A stretch of 54,460 nucleotides of DNA from CAUVKI01 sp963552605 (GTDB lineage Bacteria; Bacillota; Clostridia; Tissierellales; Peptoniphilaceae). The notes beneath the pieces are model-generated. The model did no database searches. It worked only from the letters and a program-made list of their open reading frames with translations, and was not told where the DNA came from. Below, piece after piece: positions 7,624 to 15,375 of the stretch. The translations under genes were made by a program, and so were the position numbers. The stretch's first letter is position 1; each line of letters begins with the position of its first letter. The stretch is taken from assembly GCA_963552605.1 (NCBI GenBank), contig CAUVKI010000011.1, positions 1-54,460 on the forward strand. The letters run 5' to 3'.

Positions 7624-9309
7624 TTAACCCAGTGTATATCCTATTCTTATCACTTCATCAAAACTTGTCACTCCTGATAGGGCAAGCTTTGCCGCCGCTT
7701 GAAGAAGTGTGTTCATTCCGTCTTTTAGCGCCTGTTTTCTTATTTCGTCGGTATTTCCCCCGTTATCAATAACATTTCTCACAGCCTCGTTCATAACCAT
7801 AAGCTCGTGAACTGCGGTACGTCCCTTATAACCCTTGCTGCAAAGCGGACACCCGACCGGACGGAATAACTTTAAGGGCTGTTCCCCCCTGTAGCCGAGG
7901 ATTCTCTTTTCCTGATCGTTTGCAACATACGCTTCCTTGCAGGAGGGGCAGAGCTTTTTAACCAAACGCTGAGAAAGTATTCCCATTAAAGCTGACGACA
8001 CCATAAATTTCTCCACTCCCATATCCGTAAGTCTGGCAATGGTCGAGGGGGAATCGTTGGTGTGGATTGTGGAGAGCACGACGTGTCCCGTAATTGCCGC
8101 ACGAATTGCAATATCCGCAGTTTCGCCGTCCCGAATCTCTCCTATCATTATTACATCGGGGTCCTGACGAAGAATTGATCTCAATCCCGCAGCGAATGTC
8201 ATTCCCGCTTTTGCATTCACGTGCACCTGATTTATTCCGCCAAGTTTATACTCGACCGGATCTTCCACCGTAACCACATTACGGTTTTCAGTATTAAATT
8301 CCTTAAGCACCGAATAGAGGGTGGTGGACTTACCCGAACCCGTAGGTCCCGATACGAGCAAGATCCCGAACGGCTGAGAAAGCACGGAGTCAAATCTTTT
8401 CATATCCTCCGGTGAGAATCCGATTGACTGTTTGCTGAAATTAAATCCCGACTGATCCAAAATTCTTATTACGGTCTTTTCTCCATAGATTGTGGGAAGC
8501 GTCGAAATACGCATATCTATATCCTTGCCGTTTTGTTTCATCTCGACTCTTCCGTCCTGCGGAATACGACGCTCGGCAATATTCATTCTTCCTATAATCT
8601 TTACACGAGTGGTAAGTCCTGCTTGAGTGTTCTTATTCAAATTCATCACCTCACGCAAATCACCGTCCACTCTGTATCTGACTCTAACCGAATCAGCTTG
8701 AGGCTCTATATGAATATCCGACGCTTTTGAATTGACCGCCTGCTCGATTATGGTGGAAAGAAGCTTTACGATGGGAGCGGTTGCAACCTCCGACGCTTCC
8801 ACATCTTCATCAATTTCAACTTCCGTTGCATCAAAATTTTCTTCAAATTCTTCCAAAAATTTCTTAGCATTTTCCTTGCCGTAATATTTTTCTATTGCAT
8901 TACTTATACTTCTGCGTGAAGAAATCACCGCTTCAACAGGTCTCTTTAAAACCAGCTTTATGTCGTCAAAAGCGAAAATATTCAAGGGGTCTTCCATCGC
9001 CACAAGAACTTTGTCGTCTTTTTCGGAAATTGCAATCAAATGATATCTCCTGACCAAATTTTCAGGTATTGCAATCGCAATAGACTCGTCTATGGCATAG
9101 TTGTCCAAGTCCACATGCTCAAAACCGAGTTGCTCCTCAAGAACCTGCAAAATATCATCTTCCGAAACGAATTTTTCCGAAATCAAAACATCTCCAAGCT
9201 TCTTACCGGATTTTTTTTGCATTTCCAAAGCTTGGTTGAGTGATTCCATATCAAGTTTCCCTGCCTTGATTAAAAGTTCTCCCAGCCTCAATTTTCTTAT
9301 ATCAGCCAT
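7624..9309 (-). CDS. pilB: Pilus extension ATPase PilB (GspE family) with MshEN domain
   Basis: 561 residues. It drives pilin assembly. The N-terminus (about 1-150) is an MshEN-type domain: RKLRLGELLIKAGKL...LNQALEMQ fits the RLGxxL...LxxxLxxQ pattern known to bind cyclic di-GMP, followed by a second, looser copy. The ATPase core has Walker A GPTGSGKSTT, Walker B near DPDVIMIGEIRD, the STIHT His box, and two CxxC pairs (CPSC, CPLC) for the structural zinc. The start follows GAGGAATGAATA. It begins 3 nt after trhP ends, so it should share that transcript. Control by c-di-GMP is an inference from the motif. Confidence 0.95.
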   Translation of the reverse strand: MADIRKLRLGELLIKAGKLDMESLNQALEMQKKSGKKLGDVLISEKFVSEDDILQVLEEQLGFEHVDLDNYAIDESIAIAIPENLVRRYHLIAISEKDDKVLVAMEDPLNIFAFDDIKLVLKRPVEAVISSRRSISNAIEKYYGKENAKKFLEEFEENFDATEVEIDEDVEASEVATAPIVKLLSTIIEQAVNSKASDIHIEPQADSVRVRYRVDGDLREVMNLNKNTQAGLTTRVKIIGRMNIAERRIPQDGRVEMKQNGKDIDMRISTLPTIYGEKTVIRILDQSGFNFSKQSIGFSPEDMKRFDSVLSQPFGILLVSGPTGSGKSTTLYSVLKEFNTENRNVVTVEDPVEYKLGGINQVHVNAKAGMTFAAGLRSILRQDPDVIMIGEIRDGETADIAIRAAITGHVVLSTIHTNDSPSTIARLTDMGVEKFMVSSALMGILSQRLVKKLCPSCKEAYVANDQEKRILGYRGEQPLKLFRPVGCPLCSKGYKGRTAVHELMVMNEAVRNVIDNGGNTDEIRKQALKDGMNTLLQAAAKLALSGVTSFDEVIRIGYTLG

Positions 9310-9312
9310 TAT

Positions 9313-10536
9313 TCATTCCTCTTTCGTTCTTAATTTCCTTATCATTTCCCCCGCAAAGCAAGGTTTCCTGACCCTCATTGTGAAAATCTCCTTAGGGTGC
9401 GGGGTCGAGTCCATCGGCAATCCTTCGCTGTCCCTTAACTCCAAAACTTCTTCCTCTCTATATGAAAGCTCTCTTCCGAAAATTTCCACCTTGTCGCCCA
9501 ATGACAGTTTGTTTCTCTGCTCCACTTTCACACGACCGCTTTCATAGTCATAATCCAACACCACCCCACAAAAATCATAGGAGCGTATATAGGAGGAAGA
9601 GGAATAATTTTGTTCGGGAGCTCCAAAAAAGAAGCCTGTGGTAAAATCACGATGGCTTGCCTTTTTAAGCTCGGTTAAATAATCTTCCTTAAACTCATAT
9701 AACAACGGATTTCTCTCATAATCGTCCATAGCCGCACGATAAGCTCTGAGTACACTTGCAGTGTAATAGGAGGACTTGACTCTTCCCTCTATCTTGAAAG
9801 AGGAGACCCCCGCCTCATACAGCTTCGGTATATACTCAATCATACATAAATCCTTGGAGTTTAGAATAAATGTTCCGTTATCGTTCTCATAAATCGGAAA
9901 ATATTCTCCGGGGCGTTTTTCCTCCATCAATGTGTATTTATACCGGCAAGGGTGTGCGCACTCACCCCTGTTTGCGTCCCGTCCTGTCATATAATTACTC
10001 AAAAGACATCTTCCGGAATAGGATATGCACATCGCTCCGTGCACAAAACACTCAAGCTCCATCTTTGAGGGTACGGCTTTTCTTATCGCTTTTATCTCGT
10101 CAAAAGTAAGCTCCCTCGCAAGCACAACCCTTTCAGCTCCCATTGAGTAAAAAAATTTAACCGTCTCGGAATTTACTACCGAGGCTTGAGTGCTTATATG
10201 AACGGGAAGTTTAGGAACAACCCTCCTTAAAACGGACATCACCCCCAAATCTGAAACTATCACCGCATCAGTACCTATATTGTAAAGAAATGTGACATAA
10301 TCTTCAAGCCCCGTCAAATCCCTATCATGTGGGAGAACATTCAATGTGATATAAATTTTTTTATTCACAGCGTGGGCGATTTTAACGGCTCTTTTGAGAG
10401 TTTCATTTGAAAAATTTTTTGAAGCTTTTCTAAGCCCGAAATTCTCTCCTCCCAGATAAACCGCGTCCGCTCCGAAATTAAGAGCCGTTTCAAATTTTTC
10501 GAAATCTCCCGCAGGAGCAAGCAATTCAACGCCCAT
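9313..10536 (-). CDS. trhP: U32 peptidase-family protein, probably tRNA wobble-uridine hydroxylation factor
   Basis: About 407 residues. It belongs to family U32 (LAPAGDFEKFETAL at the N-terminus; CFVHGAMCISYSGRCLLSNY signature in the middle, with further cysteines in GECAHPCRYKY that fit an Fe-S site; a C-terminal small barrel). Its partner is the adjacent methyltransferase of the YrrM/TrmR type. In Bacillus subtilis, yrrM with yrrN/yrrO make 5-methoxyuridine at tRNA position 34: TrhP hydroxylates, TrmR methylates. The overlap with that gene (10526-10536) supports the same role here. Two starts are possible (TTG 10539, ATG 10536); the ATG is better spaced from GAGGGG. Confidence 0.85.
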   Translation of the reverse strand: MGVELLAPAGDFEKFETALNFGADAVYLGGENFGLRKASKNFSNETLKRAVKIAHAVNKKIYITLNVLPHDRDLTGLEDYVTFLYNIGTDAVIVSDLGVMSVLRRVVPKLPVHISTQASVVNSETVKFFYSMGAERVVLARELTFDEIKAIRKAVPSKMELECFVHGAMCISYSGRCLLSNYMTGRDANRGECAHPCRYKYTLMEEKRPGEYFPIYENDNGTFILNSKDLCMIEYIPKLYEAGVSSFKIEGRVKSSYYTASVLRAYRAAMDDYERNPLLYEFKEDYLTELKKASHRDFTTGFFFGAPEQNYSSSSYIRSYDFCGVVLDYDYESGRVKVEQRNKLSLGDKVEIFGRELSYREEEVLELRDSEGLPMDSTPHPKEIFTMRVRKPCFAGEMIRKLRTKEE

Positions 10537-11176
10537 CAATTATTCCCCTCGCCTTATAAACACCGATTGCAATTCCATCTCCTATCGGAACATAAGAGGT
10601 TATAAAATCCGAATCTGAAGAAAGTTTTTCATCAAAGCTTCGCATATTTCTCACTATCGAGCGTTTTTTTGCGGGAACTATGCTCTCATCCGCCACCATT
10701 CCGTTTAAAAGTATATTATCCGCAATCACCAAAGCCCCGTCCTTAAGAAAAGGTTTTGACTTATCCAAAAATTCACCATAGCGGGATTTTTGAGCATCTA
10801 TAAAGAGACAGTCAAAAGATTTTTTTAGATTCCCAATCACAAGAGAGGCGTCTCCCTCTATCAGCTCAACCCGATTAGACACTCCATAAGTTTCAAAATT
10901 TTTTCTCGCAACAAAAGCCGATTCAGACTTAACTTCGATTGTAGTAATCTTGGAATCGGGGAGGGCTTTCGCAAATACTATTGCGGAATAACCTATCGCC
11001 GTCCCTATCTCCAAAATATTCTCAGGCCTTCTCAAGAGGAGTTCCACAATCAAAAACCTTACGCTCTCCGGCTGCAAAACGGGAATATGATTTTCAATTG
11101 CATAAGCTCTTAAAGTCGGAAACGGTTCATCAACCGAATTAAGCAAAAATTTTTTCACTTCATCTGTCACAATCAT
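10526..11176 (-). CDS. trmR: SAM-dependent O-methyltransferase, YrrM/TrmR type
   Basis: 216 residues. A class I methyltransferase of the methyltransferase_3 (COMT-like) family: SAM-binding EIGTAIGYSAIVFA, an acidic end of strand two (TTIEVKSE), GDA, and the metal and catalytic stretch FIDAQKSRYGEF. By homology and by its coupling to the U32 gene, it probably methylates 5-hydroxyuridine in the tRNA wobble position. Its start overlaps the mltG stop by four bases (ATGA), a sign of translational coupling. Confidence 0.85.
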   Translation of the reverse strand: MIVTDEVKKFLLNSVDEPFPTLRAYAIENHIPVLQPESVRFLIVELLLRRPENILEIGTAIGYSAIVFAKALPDSKITTIEVKSESAFVARKNFETYGVSNRVELIEGDASLVIGNLKKSFDCLFIDAQKSRYGEFLDKSKPFLKDGALVIADNILLNGMVADESIVPAKKRSIVRNMRSFDEKLSSDSDFITSYVPIGDGIAIGVYKARGIIDGR

Positions 11177-12198
11177 GGACGAATCATCTTCTCCTTAGCT
11201 TTGAGATGTTCCTCATAGGTTTCCGTGAAAGTGTGGCTTCCGTCTTTTCCTGTCAGCACGAAAAAAAGATACTTGGTTTCAGGTGGGTTCAGAGCCGCCT
11301 CAATTGAAGGAAGTCCGGGGCTTGCTATCGGTCCCGGAGGGAGTCCTTTGTTCTTGTATGTGTTATAGGGAGAATCTATTTTTAAATCTTCATAATTCAG
11401 AGCGGATTTTCTCTCACCCTTTGCATATTGAACGGTGGAATCCATTTGCAAAGGCATTCCTTTTTTTATCCTGTTATAACAAACGGAAGCTATAAGCGGT
11501 CTGTCGGCATCGGTTTTCGCCTCTTTCTCAACTATCGAGGCAAGAGTCATAATCATATTGAGATCTCTATCCTTGAGATTCGGCTCTATGTTTTTATTAT
11601 ACCGTGCTTGATAGGCTTTGAGCATTTCTCTTAGCAATGACTCTTGAGTTGTATCTTCATTAATCTCGAAAGTTGCGGGAAAGAGATACCCTTCAAGAGT
11701 TGCGCCCTCGGGCAGTTTTTTCAGAAACGAAAATTCTTCCGAAAATGCCGTGCGATCCGAGGTCAGTTTCATAAAATCTTCAGCGGTGCCGATCCCCTTC
11801 TCTTCCATTCTTCCGGCAATGCTTCTTAACTCAAACCCTTCGGGGATGACAAATTTTTCTATCGACTTGGGAATTTCGGTCAAAGCTTTCAATATCTCAT
11901 CGGCATTCATTCTCGGACTCAATCTAAAAGATCCTGCTTTAAGCTCCTTGGCAATTCCCGTTTCTTTGATATACTTTACAAAAAAAACCTCATCGCTGAT
12001 TATTCCTTTATCCTTCAAAATCTTTGCTACGGTCTTTGCAGTAGCTCCGTCAGGAATCATAACCGACACCTCTTGAGTGCTTTGCGGATCAAAGGGATTT
12101 TTTTTCGCCTCATAATCATTGCGCATAACGGTTTTTACAGTCATAGCCACCGAGACGACAGCTACTAAAAAAATTGCCAGCACAACCAGCTTTTTCAT
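11173..12198 (-). CDS. mltG: Endolytic murein transglycosylase MltG
   Basis: 341 residues. One N-terminal membrane segment (about 3-22), a small LysM-like lobe (about 40-110), then the YceG/MltG catalytic domain with the conserved Glu in LASIVEKEAKTDADR and the downstream YNRIKKGMPLQMDSTVQYA block. It cuts nascent glycan strands at the outer face of the membrane and so sets strand length. Its place between a QueT-like transporter and trmR follows the common clostridial order. Confidence 0.95.
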   Translation of the reverse strand: MKKLVVLAIFLVAVVSVAMTVKTVMRNDYEAKKNPFDPQSTQEVSVMIPDGATAKTVAKILKDKGIISDEVFFVKYIKETGIAKELKAGSFRLSPRMNADEILKALTEIPKSIEKFVIPEGFELRSIAGRMEEKGIGTAEDFMKLTSDRTAFSEEFSFLKKLPEGATLEGYLFPATFEINEDTTQESLLREMLKAYQARYNKNIEPNLKDRDLNMIMTLASIVEKEAKTDADRPLIASVCYNRIKKGMPLQMDSTVQYAKGERKSALNYEDLKIDSPYNTYKNKGLPPGPIASPGLPSIEAALNPPETKYLFFVLTGKDGSHTFTETYEEHLKAKEKMIRP

Positions 12199-12201
12199 TC
12201 T

Positions 12202-12693
12202 CTACCTCTCAATCGGCAAAGCTTTTTTATACGCTTCAAGCACAACCGAGCCCACCAAAAATACGGAAACCGCCTCTCCGAATGAGATGCTTAGTAAATT
12301 GACCCAATAGGGAATTCCCGAAAAATAAGAAACCCATACCGAAACAATTATTCCGTTCACAGCCACCGGAGGAATCATTCCCAAGTATTTGTTTCCGCTC
12401 TTTCTTGTCAAAACCGCCGCCAAGAGAGTCGCCAAACTCCCGCAAACTATATCCACAATCCCATATTGAGATGCAAAGGACAAAATCAAGTTCGCAACAA
12501 AACACCCCACAAAAAGCCCGGGAACTGCCGCCGCTTCCACCAAGGGAAGGAGCGTAAGCCCCTCCGCCAATCTGAACTGAACCGTACCGAAGGTGAGAAA
12601 TGACGGGAAAATCAAACTCTGCAATATCACCAACACCACATACGCCGCCCCGATCATTCCGGCTCTTGATACATAATTTAACTTTTTTTTCAT
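12202..12693 (-). CDS. QueT-like membrane transporter (putative queuosine-precursor ECF S component)
   Basis: About 163 residues with roughly five hydrophobic segments. The FGTVQFRLAEGLTLLPLVEAAAVPGLFVGCFVAN block and the later DIVCGSLATLLAAVL match the QueT family of substrate-binding S components, thought to import queuosine precursors through a shared ECF module. No preQ1 riboswitch can precede it, because only about 12 bases separate it from the RNase J gene. The substrate is therefore inferred from family only. A GTG lies directly before the ATG chosen here. Confidence 0.75.
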   Translation of the reverse strand: MKKKLNYVSRAGMIGAAYVVLVILQSLIFPSFLTFGTVQFRLAEGLTLLPLVEAAAVPGLFVGCFVANLILSFASQYGIVDIVCGSLATLLAAVLTRKSGNKYLGMIPPVAVNGIIVSVWVSYFSGIPYWVNLLSISFGEAVSVFLVGSVVLEAYKKALPIER

Positions 12694-12705
12694 CACCGCT
12701 TTTGA

Positions 12706-14370
12706 TTACACCTCCATTATTATGGGAAGAATCATAGGATCTCTGCCCATAGTTTCAAATATAAAGCGTCTTAACTTATCACGAATGCCGGTTTTGAGAA
12801 TCGTCCAATCCTTAATTCTCTCTTTCTGCACATCTTCAATCACCTTTAACGCCACTCGTTTTGCTTCCTCCATAAGGTCGTCCGACTCCCTCACATACAC
12901 AAAACCTCTCGAAACTATATCAGGTCCCGTAATCATAGTTTTGGTTTCTCTGGACATAGTCATTACGATAACTATCAGTCCGTCCTCCGAAAGATGTTTT
13001 CTGTCCCTTAGGACGATATTTCCCACATCTCCCACTCCATATCCGTCAACCAGAACATTTCCCGACGGCACATGCCCCACAACTGCAAAGGAATTGGGCG
13101 AAAGCTCAACCACATCTCCATTTTCCGCAAGCACGATATTTTTCTCCCTGATTCCTATTTCTCTCGCAAGGTCCGCATGTCCCCTTAAATGTCTGAACTC
13201 ACCATGAACCGGCATAAAAAATCTGGGTTTTGCAAGTGTAAGAATAATTTTCAGTTCCTCCTGACAAGCATGCCCCGACACATGGACATCTGCAAGAGAT
13301 TCATAAACCACTTTCGTTCCGTTCTCGGAAAGATTATTTATGACTTTCGAAATTGAAGCTTCGTTTCCGGGTATCGGTGATGCCGACAATATCACCAAAT
13401 CATCGGACTGAAGTTTGATTTTCCTATGATCCCCCGAAGCAATTCTCGAAAGAGCTGCCATAGGTTCACCTTGAGAACCGGTGGTAATTATCGTAAGCTG
13501 ATCCGCTCTCACTGAACCTATCTCGTCAAGGGGCACAAGAGTCCCGCTCTTCATTTTTAAATATCCAAGTTCAAGAGCCACTTTCACATTATTCTCCATA
13601 GAACGCCCCGACACCGCCACTTTTCTCTTGTGATTTTCGCTGGCGGTAATAATCTGCTGAACCCTATGGATATTTGAAGCGAAAGTTGCAACCAAAATTC
13701 TTCCGCTGTGACTTGCAAAAATCGTTTCAAAAGTATCTCCGACCGTTTTCTCGCTCATGGTATAGCCTTTGCGGGTGGCATTGGTGCTGTCCGACATAAG
13801 AAGAAGCACTCCTCTGTTTCCATAATCCGCAATCCTGTTTAAGTTTATAACCTGACCGTCTATCGGAGTGAGATCAATCTTAAAATCTCCCGTATGAAGA
13901 ATCGTTCCGACGGGTGTGTTTATAGCAAATGCACAACTGTCAGGAATTGAATGGCTGGTTCTTATAATCTCAACGCTGAAAGCTCCCGCCTCAACTGTTC
14001 TTCCATGATTTACAATTTTAAGCTTCGCCGTTCTCAAAAGATTGTGCTCCTTAAGCTTGTTTTCAAGCAGACCTATGGTAAGCTGCGTACCGTATATCTT
14101 AGGATTTATTTTTCTAAGCATATAGGGTATAGCTCCGATGTGATCCTCATGACCGTGAGTCAAAAAAATTCCTCTAATTCTATCCGCATTTTTTTCCAAG
14201 TAAGTCATATCGGGAATTACAATATCTATTCCCAGCATCTCGTCTTCAGGAAATGTCATACCGCAATCTACGACTATGATATCTTCTTCATACTCAAAAA
14301 CCGTGAGATTTTTTCCTATCTCACGCAATCCCCCCAAGGGTATTATCTTAACTTTAGCTTGTTTTTTCAT
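12706..14370 (-). CDS. rnj: Ribonuclease J
   Basis: 554 residues from the ATG at 14370, which sits 5 nt after AAAAGGAG (a GTG two codons upstream is less well placed). A metallo-beta-lactamase/beta-CASP nuclease with 5'-exonuclease and endonuclease activity in mRNA turnover and rRNA maturation. Seen: motif II HGHEDHIG, the later metal motifs HTGDFKID and SDSTNA, beta-CASP motifs including the late SGHA and PVHGEFRHL, and a C-terminal dimerisation domain. Whether it is orthologous to RnjA or RnjB cannot be said from one copy. Confidence 0.96.
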   Translation of the reverse strand: MKKQAKVKIIPLGGLREIGKNLTVFEYEEDIIVVDCGMTFPEDEMLGIDIVIPDMTYLEKNADRIRGIFLTHGHEDHIGAIPYMLRKINPKIYGTQLTIGLLENKLKEHNLLRTAKLKIVNHGRTVEAGAFSVEIIRTSHSIPDSCAFAINTPVGTILHTGDFKIDLTPIDGQVINLNRIADYGNRGVLLLMSDSTNATRKGYTMSEKTVGDTFETIFASHSGRILVATFASNIHRVQQIITASENHKRKVAVSGRSMENNVKVALELGYLKMKSGTLVPLDEIGSVRADQLTIITTGSQGEPMAALSRIASGDHRKIKLQSDDLVILSASPIPGNEASISKVINNLSENGTKVVYESLADVHVSGHACQEELKIILTLAKPRFFMPVHGEFRHLRGHADLAREIGIREKNIVLAENGDVVELSPNSFAVVGHVPSGNVLVDGYGVGDVGNIVLRDRKHLSEDGLIVIVMTMSRETKTMITGPDIVSRGFVYVRESDDLMEEAKRVALKVIEDVQKERIKDWTILKTGIRDKLRRFIFETMGRDPMILPIIMEV

Positions 14371-14418
14371 CTTCACTCCTTTTCCAAATTCTCTAATTTT
14401 ATTTTACACATCTAAATT

Positions 14419-14673
14419 CTAGTTAAAATCGTCCGCCTGCTCATCTCTTAAAGCTTCAAAGGTTTCTATCACGGCACTCATTTCATCTTCCGAAACTCCT
14501 ATAAAATCCATACCTTCATCGGTTTCCTTCAGTTCAAAAAATATTATGGAATTATCTTCTCCGTCCAATTCCGAAAGTGCACAAAAATCCCTCTCGTCCA
14601 TTCCGAAAGTGGCAATCAGTTCAAAGGGAACTTCAACTCCTTTTTCATCGGAGAGCATAATTTTTGAGTTCAT
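14419..14673 (-). CDS. DUF1292 (YrzB-like) small acidic protein
   Basis: 84 residues, rich in Asp and Glu, with the family's MNSKIMLSDEKG start and FELIATFGMDERDFCAL core. Function unknown across Firmicutes. It starts one base after ruvX ends, and the cluster alaS-ireB-ruvX-DUF1292 is very widely conserved, hinting at a shared housekeeping role. Confidence 0.85.
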   Translation of the reverse strand: MNSKIMLSDEKGVEVPFELIATFGMDERDFCALSELDGEDNSIIFFELKETDEGMDFIGVSEDEMSAVIETFEALRDEQADDFN

Positions 14674-14674
14674 A

Positions 14675-15103
14675 TCATTCCTCCATATTTTTACCGTTCA
14701 TATAACTCTCCAATATGAGAGCGGCGGAGAGGGAATCAATATACTTTTTTCTGTTCTCTCTCCTGACATTGCACTCTATCAGAGCGGAATTTGCCATTAC
14801 CGTGGTAAGTCTTTCGTCCTGATACGCTACGGGGATAGCAAAGCGAGCTGAGAGATAATCTCCAAAGGCTTTGCTTTTTTTCGCACTCTCCCCGAAATCC
14901 GAGTTCATATGCAATGGCATTCCCACAACAATAAGATTGACATCATACTCACGGAGCAGCTTCTCCACTTCAGATGCAACCGATTTTTTTCCGGTGTTTT
15001 TGATATATTCAAGCGGTGTGGCTATCAGTCCCATAGGGTCGGAAACCGCAACCCCTATTCTCGCATCGCCCACATCAAAAGCCAATATGCGCTTTTTCAT
15101 CAA
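14675..15103 (-). CDS. ruvX: Putative pre-16S rRNA nuclease / Holliday-junction-resolvase-like protein YqgF
   Basis: 142 residues with an RNase H-like fold: ILAFDVGDARIGVAVSD holds the first catalytic Asp, LIVVGMPLHMNSDFG the second conserved block, and a C-terminal acidic helix follows YIDSLSAALILE. In bacteria it processes the 5' end of 16S rRNA; the resolvase role is weaker. Its start overlaps the ireB stop by four bases. Confidence 0.92.
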   Translation of the reverse strand: MMKKRILAFDVGDARIGVAVSDPMGLIATPLEYIKNTGKKSVASEVEKLLREYDVNLIVVGMPLHMNSDFGESAKKSKAFGDYLSARFAIPVAYQDERLTTVMANSALIECNVRRENRKKYIDSLSAALILESYMNGKNMEE

Positions 15104-15345
15104 TGTCTCTCGATATAAAAGGTAAGCAGCTCTTCCATCAGCTCATCTCTTTCCATTTTTACCACGGTAGCACGAGCATCGTTGAAGCTTGTTATATAAG
15201 TCGGGTCTCCGCTTAGAAGATATCCCACCATCTGATGAACCGGATCATATCCCTTCTTCTTAAGTGCATCGAACACATTCAACAGTATAGTTTTCGCAGT
15301 CAGTTTTTCCTCTTTGATTGGCACGAATTTTTGAGTGTTTTCCAT
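15100..15345 (-). CDS. ireB: IreB family regulatory phosphoprotein (DUF965/YrzL)
   Basis: 81 residues from the ATG at 15345, which has AAAGGA nearby (a longer frame starts at 15363). The core KTILLNVFDALKKKGYDPVHQMVGYLLSGDPTYIT matches the family, with Thr residues near the N-terminus. In Enterococcus IreB is a substrate of the PASTA kinase IreK and affects cephalosporin tolerance. It is part of the conserved alaS-ireB-ruvX unit. Confidence 0.92.
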   Translation of the reverse strand: MENTQKFVPIKEEKLTAKTILLNVFDALKKKGYDPVHQMVGYLLSGDPTYITSFNDARATVVKMERDELMEELLTFYIERH

Positions 15346-15375
15346 AATTATTCCTTTCGACACAAAATAAGCTTT

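Noticed and set aside
12694..12705. preQ1 riboswitch ahead of the QueT-like gene
   Set aside because: The gap to the RNase J gene is about 12 bases.
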